Below, one piece after another: positions 8,601 through 17,943 of a stretch of DNA of 64,000 nucleotides. The stretch spans positions 6,514,501 to 6,578,500 of the forward strand of contig NZ_AP023243.1 in assembly GCF_016756495.1 (NCBI RefSeq). Direction: 5' to 3'. The notes below the pieces were generated by a model, which saw only the letters and a list, made by a program, of their open reading frames with translations, ran no database searches and was not told the DNA's origin. How positions within the stretch are numbered: the first letter of the stretch is position 1; each line of letters opens with the position of its first letter. The translations under genes and the position numbers were made by a program. Origin of the DNA: Mesorhizobium sp. 113-3-3. Lineage in GTDB: Bacteria; Pseudomonadota; Alphaproteobacteria; Rhizobiales; Rhizobiaceae.

Positions 8601-9941
8601 ATGGCTGACGAGGATGTGGCGCCGCGGCGCCAATTCCAGATTGTCCGCAACGGCGATTCGACACCTGCCAACATAGATTGGTCCCAAGGAGTCGAGACAG
8701 TTCAAAAGGGCATCGCCGATGCCCTGAACGCGCGCAACGTTGCGTTCCTGTTGGGCGCTGGCTGCTCCTCGTTGCGTGTCGACGGAGAGGAGCGAGGCAT
8801 CTCAACCATGCAGCCCCTCGCTGAGATATTTTGCAACACTACCACCCAAGCGTTGGCAGCCGCACAGCAGGCTGCGGAAGACGAGGATCTGTTGGGCGAA
8901 GGCAGCGCCGACGTGCCCCCTGTAGAGCCGCCTGACTGGCTTCTAACCAAAGAAGAAGTAGCCATTCTCCAAGAGGCGGGCGTCGAACTGGAAGATGAGT
9001 ACGCTCGCAACCTTGAGCGCTTGATGGAGGTATTGCACAGTCTTCGTTTCGTCTCCCAACGCAGCGCGAAATCATCCCATTGGGCGCGAGCCAAGGAGCT
9101 GACGGAGGTAATCAACAAGGTCCAGGCATTCCTCTGGGAACGGTGCACTGACGGTGCTTTCGCGAAGGGAGATACAGCTGTCCGCGACCTCTATGAGAAG
9201 TTCTACCGAAAATTAGTGTTGCGCGACCGAAGCCTACCCCGGCCATGGGTGTTCACTACGAATTATGATCTGTTCAATGAAACGGCGATGGACCGCCTCG
9301 GCATTCCCTATGCCAACGGTTTCTCCGGCATCATAGAGCGCCGTTTCAATCCCTCCACATTTCGCTACGCCTTGGCTGAGCAGCTCGATCTTTCAAACCG
9401 CAAATGGTCGGCGGTCGATGCGTTTGTCTACCTGTGCAAGTTACACGGATCGATCAGCTGGACAGAAGACGATCACGGCCTGTTCCCAATCCGTGAGAAG
9501 TGGCCGGCCGACGGCAGCGCCAAGATGATGATCTTTCCCACGCCCGCAAAGCAGAACTCGAGTCTAGGGTCACCATATGCCGACCTTTTTCGCGAATTCC
9601 AGTCGCGCATCGTCCGCGAGCAAAGCGTGCTTGTGACTTCGGGCTACGGGTTCGGCGATGAGCACCTGAACAACATCATTTACCAGGCGCTGACAATACC
9701 GACCTTTCGGTTGATTATCTTTGCATCACCGGACGCACCCGGAGAGATTGCCAAACTGCGCGCCCTTGGTGATCCGCGGATCTGGATAATCGGTGGCGAC
9801 GGTCCGGAGCCGGGTACAAGGGCACATTATTTCGACACGATGGTCGATCGGTTCATGCCTCAGCGGCCAAGCGAGCGTATCGACGACGCCGTTCGCAAGG
9901 TGATGAAGGAATTGGCTCCGGACAAGGGCGATACCGAATGA
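8601..9941 (+). CDS. SIR2-family protein of a SIR2-HerA defence pair
   Basis: The start is the ATG at 8601, preceded by a purine-rich ribosome-binding site; 446 residues. The SIR2 fold is shown by AFLLGAGCS near residue 50 (NAD-binding glycine loop), VFTTNYD near 219, KLHGS near 281 and SGYGFGDEHLN further on. Bacterial SIR2 effectors of this kind consume NAD+ on infection. The stop overlaps the start of the HerA-like gene (ATGA). Together these match the described SIR2-HerA (Nezha) anti-phage systems, in which the two proteins form one complex. Confidence 0.87.
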   Translation: MADEDVAPRRQFQIVRNGDSTPANIDWSQGVETVQKGIADALNARNVAFLLGAGCSSLRVDGEERGISTMQPLAEIFCNTTTQALAAAQQAAEDEDLLGEGSADVPPVEPPDWLLTKEEVAILQEAGVELEDEYARNLERLMEVLHSLRFVSQRSAKSSHWARAKELTEVINKVQAFLWERCTDGAFAKGDTAVRDLYEKFYRKLVLRDRSLPRPWVFTTNYDLFNETAMDRLGIPYANGFSGIIERRFNPSTFRYALAEQLDLSNRKWSAVDAFVYLCKLHGSISWTEDDHGLFPIREKWPADGSAKMMIFPTPAKQNSSLGSPYADLFREFQSRIVREQSVLVTSGYGFGDEHLNNIIYQALTIPTFRLIIFASPDAPGEIAKLRALGDPRIWIIGGDGPEPGTRAHYFDTMVDRFMPQRPSERIDDAVRKVMKELAPDKGDTE

Positions 9942-11944
9942 GTCACGACGATCGCAAACGGGCGGTAGGCAAGGTCACGTCAGTGGCAGCAGACAGGTTC
10001 GTGGTCGAGATGCACGCGGGAACCGACAACTTCACGGTCGTGGGCTTTGACGACGTGCACTACGTCGCACGTTTGGGCTCGTTCCTGATGATACCGACTC
10101 ACGCCGAATATGTTGTCGCTGAGGTTGTGGGGCTGCGCGAACGTGATGTTGCTGCATCCTCGAGAGGCGACCTCGACAAAGCAGGATCGGCGAAATTCCT
10201 CGATGTCGTGCCCGTCGGCATGTTGCCTGCTTCGGGCGATGGAAAATTCCGGTTCGGTGTCTCGGTCTTCCCTTCGCTCTACGCGGACGCATTGTATGCC
10301 CTCGACAGCGAACTCGACCGGATATTTGAGACGAAAACCGAGGTTGAGGCCGGCATCGGACCTGACGGGCAAATCTGTGTGCCGGCGAAAGCCACCCGCT
10401 TTCGTGTTTTAAGCATCGGTCAGTCCGTGGTGTTCGAGGACTATGCGGTGAAGGTCCGCCTCGACGATTTCTTCGGTGGTCACGTCGCAGTGCTTGGCAA
10501 CACGGGAAGCGGAAAGTCGTGCACAGTCGCTTCGATTCTTCAGGCGCTTTTTGAAAAACCGGACGAACATCATGCCCGGGGCGCCACGTTCGTGGTGTTC
10601 GACGTCAACGGCGAGTATCGGCAGGCGCTAGAACCACTGGCAAAGCCAGGCGGTATTGGGATCGACCGGGTCGTACTCGATGGCACAGCCACTGGCTTCC
10701 GCTTGCCCCATTGGTTCTTGGATCTTTCAGAGTGGGAACTGCTGCTCCAGGCCAGCGAACGCACGCAGGTACCCATACTGCGCATGGCGCTTGGCCTTTC
10801 AACGATGTTCTCAGAAGCTGGTGCCAACGATCTCGGCGGCGTGAAGAACCACATCCTTGCCAAATGTATCACGCAGATCGTGCGCGACGATTCCAGTAGT
10901 CCGTCCAAGCATGACCGGATAGTTGGCATCCTCCAGCGATTCAACACTGGTGAAATCAATCTGCAATCCATCCAACCTTTCATTGCAATTAGCTACGGTC
11001 AGCTGGCTGATGCCCAAGGTTTAGACGACTTTCTCGTCGGCGAGAATGCCTTTGTTATCGACGAGTTGAAGCTGCCGGATTACGAAAACATCCCTTTCGA
11101 TTTCCGCTCACTAGGAGAGGCAATGGATCTCGCCATCCTTTACGAGGAGGCACACGGCAACCGCCAGATACGTGACTACTGCTCGCAGATGGTCACCCGC
11201 CTGAAATCGCTTGAGGAGCGTCGGGAGTATGAATTTCTGCGCCACTCACTGCCAGTCGGGGGGCAAGCCGGTGAAGGTCAGAGCGAATTCCTAGCCCGAA
11301 TCCTCGGGCTGACCGCGAAGGGCAGTGGCCTGACTAAGACCAGTCAGGTCGTGATCGTCGATATGAACGCCGTATCGGATGACGTCGTCGAGCTTTTCTG
11401 CTCGGTTCTCGCACGCATGACGTTTAGGCTGCTGCGGCAAGCCGATCCGCGTAACCGTTTCCCAGTTCACTTGCTGCTTGAAGAGGCTCATCGCTATATT
11501 GCCTCCACACCCTCCCGTTATGCGTTGGACGCAGCGAAGGTTTTTGAGCGGATAGCCAAGGAGGGTCGCAAGTACGGTATGTTCCTCATGGTAGCATCAC
11601 AGAGGCCAAGTGAGCTTTCAAAAACCGTGTTGTCTCAGTGCTCCAACTTTGTCGTTCACCGCATTCAGAACCCAGACGACCTGTCGCAAATCCGTCAGAT
11701 GACTCCATTTATTTCCGACGCGGTTCTCAAACGGTTGCCATCCCTCCCCAAGCAGCACGCGTTGGTGTTCGGAACATCCGTGAATTTGCCGACGACGTTC
11801 CGCGTCAGGGACGCGTCTCCCCGGCCATCCAGCGACGACACCAAAATAGTTGATCTCTGGTTCCACGAGGAAGGTCGCCGAGCGAACATCCGACTCGCCC
11901 CGCTCGTACCCGATCCGGATGACGTATTCTCAGATCTAGTGTGA
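9938..11944 (+). CDS. HerA-like ATPase/translocase of a SIR2-HerA defence pair
   Basis: 668 residues. The N-terminus resembles the HAS-barrel of HerA. Walker A (GNTGSGKS) lies near residue 187 and Walker B (LLLEEAH) near 512. They are followed by the RIAKEGRKYGMFLMVASQRP segment that is characteristic of HerA/FtsK-like hexameric motors. In SIR2-HerA systems this protein is a hexameric ATPase that assembles with SIR2 and can gain helicase or nuclease activity. Translational coupling with the SIR2 gene supports a joint complex. Confidence 0.9.
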   Translation: MSHDDRKRAVGKVTSVAADRFVVEMHAGTDNFTVVGFDDVHYVARLGSFLMIPTHAEYVVAEVVGLRERDVAASSRGDLDKAGSAKFLDVVPVGMLPASGDGKFRFGVSVFPSLYADALYALDSELDRIFETKTEVEAGIGPDGQICVPAKATRFRVLSIGQSVVFEDYAVKVRLDDFFGGHVAVLGNTGSGKSCTVASILQALFEKPDEHHARGATFVVFDVNGEYRQALEPLAKPGGIGIDRVVLDGTATGFRLPHWFLDLSEWELLLQASERTQVPILRMALGLSTMFSEAGANDLGGVKNHILAKCITQIVRDDSSSPSKHDRIVGILQRFNTGEINLQSIQPFIAISYGQLADAQGLDDFLVGENAFVIDELKLPDYENIPFDFRSLGEAMDLAILYEEAHGNRQIRDYCSQMVTRLKSLEERREYEFLRHSLPVGGQAGEGQSEFLARILGLTAKGSGLTKTSQVVIVDMNAVSDDVVELFCSVLARMTFRLLRQADPRNRFPVHLLLEEAHRYIASTPSRYALDAAKVFERIAKEGRKYGMFLMVASQRPSELSKTVLSQCSNFVVHRIQNPDDLSQIRQMTPFISDAVLKRLPSLPKQHALVFGTSVNLPTTFRVRDASPRPSSDDTKIVDLWFHEEGRRANIRLAPLVPDPDDVFSDLV

Positions 11945-11967
11945 CACTAGCCGAATACTGAGGAGCT

Positions 11968-12459
11968 CTATGTCTTTGGCCAGCCTTTCGTTTTCAAGAA
12001 GATCATTCCATCGAATGCGCCGAGTTTTGCCGCGGCTTCGGTAGCATAGCGCCTTCGAGACTCCACGGATCGGCCGGATGAGCGCTCCAGGATCCGGCCG
12101 CCCCAACTGTCCGATCCTTTTCGGTATATGGAAATGTTCAGCCCGTCGGTATTCAAATAGCTGTTGCCAGCGTGCGAGACGCGCCACTTGCGCAGGAGCC
12201 AATTGCGTCGGCGGTGAGCAGCACTGCGGAGCGCACGTTCGCGCATTCGCGGTGCCTCGTAGTCCTGCTCCATCTTCTCCGCACAGACACATCCCACGCC
12301 GAGCATTTCGGCATGGTCAGGATGAGTCATATAATGGACGTATCTGATCTCTTGGGTTTCGCACATTTCGCAGATCTCAGACGGTTCATCGAGATCCTCG
12401 ACATTGACGCAGGTCCAGCCCTTATGCGGAATTCCCGATCGCGACCACTTCCCAGTCAT
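11968..12459 (-). CDS. small putative zinc-binding protein
   Basis: 163 residues. The N-terminal third has a CEMCETQE knuckle and later VGCVCAEKM, separated by a His-containing stretch (VHYMTHPDH), so four cysteines could bind one zinc. The C-terminal part is basic. No named family was recognised from memory, but the composition and even codon use look like a real gene. It ends close to and convergent with herA and shares orientation with the ICE-type scpB/DUF1403 block. Confidence 0.65.
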   Translation of the reverse strand: MTGKWSRSGIPHKGWTCVNVEDLDEPSEICEMCETQEIRYVHYMTHPDHAEMLGVGCVCAEKMEQDYEAPRMRERALRSAAHRRRNWLLRKWRVSHAGNSYLNTDGLNISIYRKGSDSWGGRILERSSGRSVESRRRYATEAAAKLGAFDGMIFLKTKGWPKT

Positions 12460-12483
12460 CGATCCCCTCCCCCTCCGACAAAC

Positions 12484-13199
12484 CTATTCCTCTATCTCGA
12501 CGCCGACGTCCTGCTGGCTGCCGGAAAAGTCTGGCATGATGTCACCAGCCAGCAGCTTCTCCTTCGACAGCAGTCCGGCATCCTCGAGCGCCTCGAAATC
12601 CGGCAGGTCGCGCAGCGTGTCGAGCCCGAACTCCAGCAGGAATTCTTTTGTCGTCACATAGGTGTAGGGCGCGCCCGGCGTTGGGCTGCGCGGACCGGAA
12701 GCGATCAGGCCGGCACCGCGCAGATGACCAATAAAATCGCGACTGATCTCCTTGCCGAAGAAAGACGACAGTTCGGCGCGGGTGATCGGCTGGAAGTAGC
12801 CGATGCACATCAGACCAAAACCTCCGACTGCGTAAGGTCGGCCGTCTTTCCACTTCCACCTACAGCAGCGCGGATGGCGTCTGCATAGGCAGGCCGGGTC
12901 AAATGTTTCCAGCCGCCGGCGACCGAAACCAGATCATAGGGTCGACCGCGCAGCTCCTCGCGGATGTCGTCGATGAGGAGATCAATGCTGCAGCTTTTTC
13001 CGACGATCCGGGCGAGCATTTCGCGGTTGACTGGCTCGCTGGCCGCAAAAATCGCTGCCTCGACGCGATGCATCCATTCGCGCCAGCGGGCCTCCGGCGG
13101 CAGGTGATCCAGTTCCCGGTCAAACAGCTGATCAGCTGATCGACGGTCATCTGACCGGCTCCCCCCTCGCCTGCGCGCTGCCTCCGCCATGATCGTCAC
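12484..13199 (-). pseudogene. scpB: ScpB-like protein (SMC-ScpAB subunit), split in two by a frameshift
   Basis: Two adjoining frames together make one ScpB-like protein of about 237 residues. The first (12810-13199, 129 residues) carries the N-terminal winged helix and ends in QSEVLV. The second (12484-12810) starts MCIGYFQPIT and holds the second winged helix and the tail. The junction reads GTC TGA TG; inserting one base restores a continuous frame, so a 1-base deletion is likely. The new TGATG overlap could still let ribosomes restart and make a two-part protein. The first part overlaps the DUF1403 gene stop (ATGA). Confidence 0.7.
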
Positions 13200-14212
13200 A
13201 GCCCGTAGATGCGGAACGTGGGACGACCGGACAGCTCGCGCACGGCACCGAGCTCGACCAGCCGGTCGAACAGGCGGCGCAATCCGCGGTCGCTCATTCC
13301 AGCGATGTTTTCTGAGGCAATGATCGCGTCGTCGGACAAGAGCTTTTCGACGACAGCACCCGCCGCCTTGGCTCTGAGTTTCGGGGCAACGGCAAGCAGC
13401 CGGTCCGCACGGCGCTCGAGTTCGGCGAAAAGATCAATGGCGCGCAGCGCAGCGCGCGCTTGCGCGGCCTGCAGACTTTTGGTCCCGCCCTCCGTTTCGG
13501 CACCCGCTGCTAGAACGGCAGTCACTGGTCGACGCGGCCGGCTCGTACCCACAACTAAGGTAGCCTCGCCGCCCAACAAAGGGACTGCATGTGTCCAACC
13601 TAGCCGCTGCGCGAGCAAGACATCGGCAAGCCAAGCTCCGAGAACGCGCCCGAAGCCGTAACGCTCCGCAGCCGCGAATGCTCCGACCAGCGTTTCGACC
13701 GTCCCAGCGTTGGCGGCAAGCTGTCGGAGATCGTCCGTCAGATCGCTGACCACCTCGTCACCGCGCGTGAGACCGAGATCTTCCAGCACCGCGGCGAGGT
13801 TTTTCTCCGTCAGCAGATCGTCCGCTGGGCGAGATGCCAGCCGCCGCCAAGCAAGAAGGAAAAGGCCGGCGGGACCGACATTGTCGCCCGGTCGTGTGAG
13901 CAACACGGCGTCGCGCACCGCGCTTTCATCCTCGACGCGGCCGGCCTGCTTTGCAGTTGCCGCGGCCGCCGAAATTGCCAGCCGCTGCCGCCAGGCGCCG
14001 GCCCACCGCTCCTGCCGGCGGACCACAGCATCGAGCGCGCCGATGGCGGCGCCGGCGGCGAACGCGACGTCGTCAACATCTTTTCCCGCAAGGCCTTGCG
14101 CATCCGGGACGGACCGGCGCAGCCAGGTCGGGACGGGGACCGGTGGAGTAACGGCTGCCGCGCCAAGAAGCGTGCCGGGGTGGCGCGAGAGAGATTTGGG
14201 GCGCAGAATCAT
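13196..14212 (-). CDS. DUF1403 family protein
   Basis: 338 residues, rich in Ala and Arg, mostly helical, without membrane segments. I recognise the family (DUF1403) by overall sequence character and by its position directly before an scpB-like gene, a pairing typical of rhizobial mobile elements. Its function is not known. The C-terminal 60 residues (MSDRGLRRLFDRLVELGAVRE) look like a winged helix. The stop overlaps the scpB start by 4 bases. Confidence 0.72.
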   Translation of the reverse strand: MILRPKSLSRHPGTLLGAAAVTPPVPVPTWLRRSVPDAQGLAGKDVDDVAFAAGAAIGALDAVVRRQERWAGAWRQRLAISAAAATAKQAGRVEDESAVRDAVLLTRPGDNVGPAGLFLLAWRRLASRPADDLLTEKNLAAVLEDLGLTRGDEVVSDLTDDLRQLAANAGTVETLVGAFAAAERYGFGRVLGAWLADVLLAQRLGWTHAVPLLGGEATLVVGTSRPRRPVTAVLAAGAETEGGTKSLQAAQARAALRAIDLFAELERRADRLLAVAPKLRAKAAGAVVEKLLSDDAIIASENIAGMSDRGLRRLFDRLVELGAVRELSGRPTFRIYGL

Positions 14213-14934
14213 TGCAAGCAGGATGAATCATGACGGCGCTTTTAGCAACGAAAATAGGCAAAAAGCGCTGCACCTGTCGGAAGCGCAAAACGAATGATAA
14301 TGTTGCATTATCAGTTGCTTAACTCTACTCTTCCACTCGCAACAAGTTAGCTGGATAACATCACTCTTCGGGCACACCCGGACCACGGTTCGGTGCAGCC
14401 ACTCACGTCAATCCGGACAGTCCCGTCTTCTCGTCGCGACTATCCCGGTACCCGGAGTTGGTCACGGCGACCTGCTTCCGAGCCACCTTTCGAATAGGCC
14501 GAGCTCGGATCACCAGCTCTAAAGCTCCACGTGATTGCCTATTCGATAAACCCTCCGTCAAGATTGCAGCGGCTAGAAGCCGCCGCAGCCAAACGGTCAC
14601 AGCGCCCGCCCAATCGAACCTGAAATCATACCGGCAGGCGGACTTGCACGGGGGCTGTCAGTGGAGCAGGCGCGTGAAAGAGCACATGAAATAGGTGTAT
14701 CGCCAATATTTTCGTATTGCTCTAATCGATTATAGTTGTGAAGCGCAATTTCAGCCCGTTTACTTGCCGCTCAAGTCACGCATAAAAGAAGGTAGCACCG
14801 ATTCGGTAGCTTATCCCCTGTCTTTTGCGTACTCGCGGCCCGTGGCGCCGAGTGGACGATTGAAGATCGCCGGTCTCACTAGCAGGTGGGCACAAGCGCC
14901 TGGGGCCGGTTGGCAAGCCACAGGAGTAGGACAA
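14213..14934. other. intergenic stretch with promoter-like A/T-rich DNA, no gene recognised
   Basis: The region separates DUF1403 (minus) from the ubiquitin-like operon (plus). It is richer in A/T than its neighbours, contains the palindrome at 14296-14312, and has only short open frames. Both divergent promoters are expected here. Confidence 0.5.
14296..14312. repeat. short perfect palindrome
   Basis: GATAAT-GTTGC-ATTATC is a 6-base inverted repeat with a 5-base spacer, 84 bases upstream of the DUF1403 start. It could be an operator for the DUF1403-scpB operon. No binding protein can be named. Confidence 0.35.
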
Positions 14935-15219
14935 ATGTCGAAGGATTCGGGTAAGGGCGATCACGGCGGCAAGATCGAGATCACGGTGGTGGTGAACGGC
15001 CAGCCCACGCAGGTCGAAGCCAATCCCAACCAGCCGCTTCACGTCGTTCGTGCCAAAGCCCTTGAGAACACGCAGAACGTCGCCCAGCCGGCCGAGAATT
15101 GGGAATTCAAGGATGAGGCCGGCAACCTGCTCGACGTTGACAAAAAAGTTGGCGATTTCGGTTTCGCGAACATTGTGACCCTGTTCCTCAGCCTGAAGGC
15201 GGGTGTAGCAGGTGCCTGA
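14935..15219 (+). CDS. ubiquitin-like protein (Ubl) of a bacterial conjugation operon
   Basis: 94 residues from the ATG preceded by AGGAGTAGG. The chain has the beta-grasp pattern of small DUF2604-like ubiquitin relatives: KIEITVVVNGQPTQVEANPN, then a helix (LHVVRAKALENT), then WEFKDEAGNLLD. It ends in LKAGVAGA and lacks the terminal Gly-Gly of eukaryotic ubiquitin. A single Gly (KAG) could become the C-terminus if the JAB peptidase removes the last few residues; that is inference. The stop overlaps the GTG start of the E2-like gene by 8 bases. Confidence 0.75.
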   Translation: MSKDSGKGDHGGKIEITVVVNGQPTQVEANPNQPLHVVRAKALENTQNVAQPAENWEFKDEAGNLLDVDKKVGDFGFANIVTLFLSLKAGVAGA

Positions 15220-15829
15220 AATCCAGACTGTGGACCCTGCGGTCTCGCGAGCGAAATTCGATCGGCAGATCGGCTGGTTCCAAACACAAGCGGGCGCTTA
15301 CCGGGCTCAGGGTTGTTTCCTGATCGAGGCGAGATTCCCTACTGCCTTCTTCATCTTCGCACCGCCCAAGATAAGGCCACAGATAATCGGTGCAGCTGTC
15401 GAGATCGACTTCTCCAATTACGACCTCCGACCTCCGTCGGTAGTCTTCGTCGACCCCTTTACCCGCCGGCCGGTTGCCCGCAAGGATTTACTGCTAAGTA
15501 TGCTCAGACGACCGCATCTACCCGGAACCCCACCGGATATGATTTCGGTCCTCATGCAGCAGAAAGCTCTGTCGCTAGCGGACTTCCTCCAGGCCAACAG
15601 TGCGGAACATACGCCATTCCTGTGCATGGCAGGCGTCCGGGAATACCACGACAATCCAGCCCATTCAGGTGACTCATGGCTTCTCCACCGGGGTTCTGGC
15701 GAAGGCTGTTTGGCCTTTATCCTGGACAAGATCATCAAGTACGGGACCGGCCCCGTGGAGCAGATACAGTATCAGTTCCAAATCTCAGTGGGAGCGATGG
15801 TAGTACCCCCATCCGCCATCCCGGAATGA
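15212..15829 (+). CDS. E2-like ubiquitin-conjugating-fold protein
   Basis: 205 residues with a GTG start inside the Ubl gene. It has an IEARFPTAFFIFAPP strand region and a late core with a conserved-looking Cys (TPFLCMAGVREYHDNPAH), then GSGEGCLAFILDKI. This resembles the prokaryotic E2 families found beside ThiF/JAB genes, in which the Cys and His carry the thioester chemistry. The catalytic Cys is not certain (the two candidates are those just named). The call leans on context: Ubl before, JAB and E1 after, all overlapping or abutting. Confidence 0.62.
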   Translation: MPEIQTVDPAVSRAKFDRQIGWFQTQAGAYRAQGCFLIEARFPTAFFIFAPPKIRPQIIGAAVEIDFSNYDLRPPSVVFVDPFTRRPVARKDLLLSMLRRPHLPGTPPDMISVLMQQKALSLADFLQANSAEHTPFLCMAGVREYHDNPAHSGDSWLLHRGSGEGCLAFILDKIIKYGTGPVEQIQYQFQISVGAMVVPPSAIPE

Positions 15830-16314
15830 GCGTTTTGATGGATGTAACGACCGTGACGCTCCCGCGCCACTGCATCTCGACTGTGCATGCGCATCTGCGC
15901 TCGGTTGGTCGCGAAGGCAATGAGGGGATGGCGCTCTGGGTCGGCGTTCAGCAAGACCAGCATTTTGCCGTAACAGAGACCGTGCTCCCGGCGCAGCGTC
16001 ACATTCGGACGGGCGATGGTGTTTGCGTGATGGTTCCGGCCGAGGAACTGCACCGGCTTAATGTCTGGCTCTACAATAGCGGCCTGAAACTCTTGGCCCA
16101 GATCCATAGCCATCCGGGCCGAGCCTACCATTCGACGACCGACGATGCTTATGCGGTTGCTACCACGGTTGGGTGTCTGTCGCTGGTAGTGCCGAATTTC
16201 GCCCGCGAGCCTTTCGATTTTGCTCGAGTCGCCGCCTATCGGCTCGACGGAAAAGCCAACTGGAATGCGCTCCCTTCCGCGGCACTGTCGCGAATGATCA
16301 CAATAACGAGTTGA
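15826..16314 (+). CDS. JAB/JAMM metalloprotease (deubiquitinase-like)
   Basis: 162 residues, starting in the E2 stop (ATGA). The JAMM zinc motif is complete: Glu in the early GNEGMALWVG strand, then HSHPG near residue 92, followed by HSTTDD. Family members cleave isopeptide bonds or trim the Ubl C-terminus. In bacterial Ubl operons this enzyme processes the Ubl precursor or removes it from targets. Confidence 0.85.
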   Translation: MSVLMDVTTVTLPRHCISTVHAHLRSVGREGNEGMALWVGVQQDQHFAVTETVLPAQRHIRTGDGVCVMVPAEELHRLNVWLYNSGLKLLAQIHSHPGRAYHSTTDDAYAVATTVGCLSLVVPNFAREPFDFARVAAYRLDGKANWNALPSAALSRMITITS

Positions 16315-16317
16315 ACA

Positions 16318-17865
16318 ATGGCACTCGCTAACTTCATCGACCGCGCCGCCACGGCGGCATCTCAGGTCCTAGCCGATTTTCATCTGGAGGACTTTAAAGC
16401 AGCTCTTGAAAAGCAGGTCGTGGCCGTCGCCTTTGACGATCAAGCCGCTTCCTGCGCCGAAGGCCAGGCGACACTAGATCTTGCGGTGAGGTTGCTCGCC
16501 AGGCTCTATCCAGTTCTGGCGATACTCCCGCTGGGCAGCGCGGCAAGCTTTCAAGCCCAAGCGCTGGAGCGCTTGGCAAAGTCGATAAATCCAAAAGTTG
16601 GCATCCGGCGTTCCGGCAAGTCTGCCACCATCTGCGTAGTTGCAGGGGTGACGCGCCCACCACTCCGGTGCCCGACCTTTTTCATGGGATCGGACGGTTG
16701 GGCGGCAAAGCTGTCGCGTACGGACCCGGTGGGCTCCGGCTCGAGTTTGCTGCCCTATGGAGCTGGCGCCGCCAGTTGCTTCGGCGCCGCCAACGTCTTT
16801 CGAACCATCTTCGCCGCCCAGCTGACCCGCGCCGAGTTAGACGAAACCATCGACCTCTCGTTATACAGCTACGACAAGACCAAAGCCGGCGAGGCAGGCC
16901 CGATCGACATACCTGTCGACCTTGGCGAAACGCACCTCGTTGGGCTCGGTGCGATAGGCCATGGCTCGCTTTGGGCGCTAGCGAGACAACCCGGTCTCAC
17001 GGGTCGTCTGCATGTAATCGATCACGAAGCAATCGAACTCTCAAACCTGCAGCGCTACGTATTGGCCGGCCAGGCGGAGATTGGCATGTCCAAGGCGGTT
17101 CTTGCAGCCACCGCCCTTAGATCGACGGCCATTGGGGTCGAGGCGCACCCGCTGACGTGGGCAGAATATGTTGCGCGCCACGGCGACTGGGTCTTCGACC
17201 GAGTGGGTGTGGCGCTTGACACCGCCGCCGACCGTCTGGCGGTCCAAGGTGCTCTGCCCCGATGGATCGCGAATGCCTGGACGCAGGAGCACGACCTCGG
17301 CATCTCGCGGCACGGGTTCGATGACGGCCAAGCTTGCCTTTGTTGCATGTACCTGCCGTCCGGGAAATCCAAGGACGAGCACCAGCTGATTGCCGAGGAA
17401 CTCGGAATACCGGAAGCACACGAGCAGGTGAAAACGCTCCTGCAGACCAATGCCGGAGTTCCCAACGACTTTGTAGTTCGGGTGGCTACAGCGATGGCTG
17501 TGCCGTTTGAACCGCTAGCCCCGTTTGTTGGCCAGCCCCTGCGTTCCTTTTATCAGCAGGCTATCTGCGGCGGTCTGGTGTTCCAGCTCAGTGATGGAAG
17601 TCGCCGCGTTCGAACCGTGGTTCCGATGGCCTTCCAGTCAGCGCTTGCCGGGATTATGCTTGCCGCCGAGCTCGTCAAACACAGCGCGGGTTTTCCCGTG
17701 GGCCCGACGACGAGCACTCGGGTGAATCTTCTGCGCCCACTTAGCTCCCGCTTGCACGATCCGAAGGCCAAGGATTCCAGCGGCCGCTGCATCTGTAGCG
17801 ATGACGATTTCATTGCCGCTTACAGGCGCAAATACGCAAATACGGCAAGCGCGTTGAACAGCTAG
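16318..17865 (+). CDS. ThiF/E1-like ubiquitin-activating enzyme
   Basis: 515 residues, 3 bases after the JAB stop. The C-terminal half is a ThiF/E1 Rossmann domain. The nucleotide loop GLGAIGHGS lies near residue 209, then VIDHEAIELSNLQRY (E1-type aspartate and Asn/Arg). A cysteine cluster, CLCCMYLPSG, lies near 340, where the adenylated Ubl would be captured. The N-terminal 200 residues lack a recognised domain and may bind the E2. Together with the Ubl, E2-like and JAB genes it makes a full activation-conjugation-removal set like the Bil/Bub systems. Confidence 0.85.
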   Translation: MALANFIDRAATAASQVLADFHLEDFKAALEKQVVAVAFDDQAASCAEGQATLDLAVRLLARLYPVLAILPLGSAASFQAQALERLAKSINPKVGIRRSGKSATICVVAGVTRPPLRCPTFFMGSDGWAAKLSRTDPVGSGSSLLPYGAGAASCFGAANVFRTIFAAQLTRAELDETIDLSLYSYDKTKAGEAGPIDIPVDLGETHLVGLGAIGHGSLWALARQPGLTGRLHVIDHEAIELSNLQRYVLAGQAEIGMSKAVLAATALRSTAIGVEAHPLTWAEYVARHGDWVFDRVGVALDTAADRLAVQGALPRWIANAWTQEHDLGISRHGFDDGQACLCCMYLPSGKSKDEHQLIAEELGIPEAHEQVKTLLQTNAGVPNDFVVRVATAMAVPFEPLAPFVGQPLRSFYQQAICGGLVFQLSDGSRRVRTVVPMAFQSALAGIMLAAELVKHSAGFPVGPTTSTRVNLLRPLSSRLHDPKAKDSSGRCICSDDDFIAAYRRKYANTASALNS

Positions 17866-17943
17866 GCGATGTCTCCGCCCCCTAAGCAGACGCGGATATC
17901 TAGATCCCAGGGCCGGCGGCTTGTGCTCGTGACGAGGGCGAAC

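Noticed and set aside
12172..12888. 238-codon plus-strand frame opposite the Zn-finger protein and ScpB
   Set aside because: The opposite strand carries recognisable proteins; this frame shows no domain.
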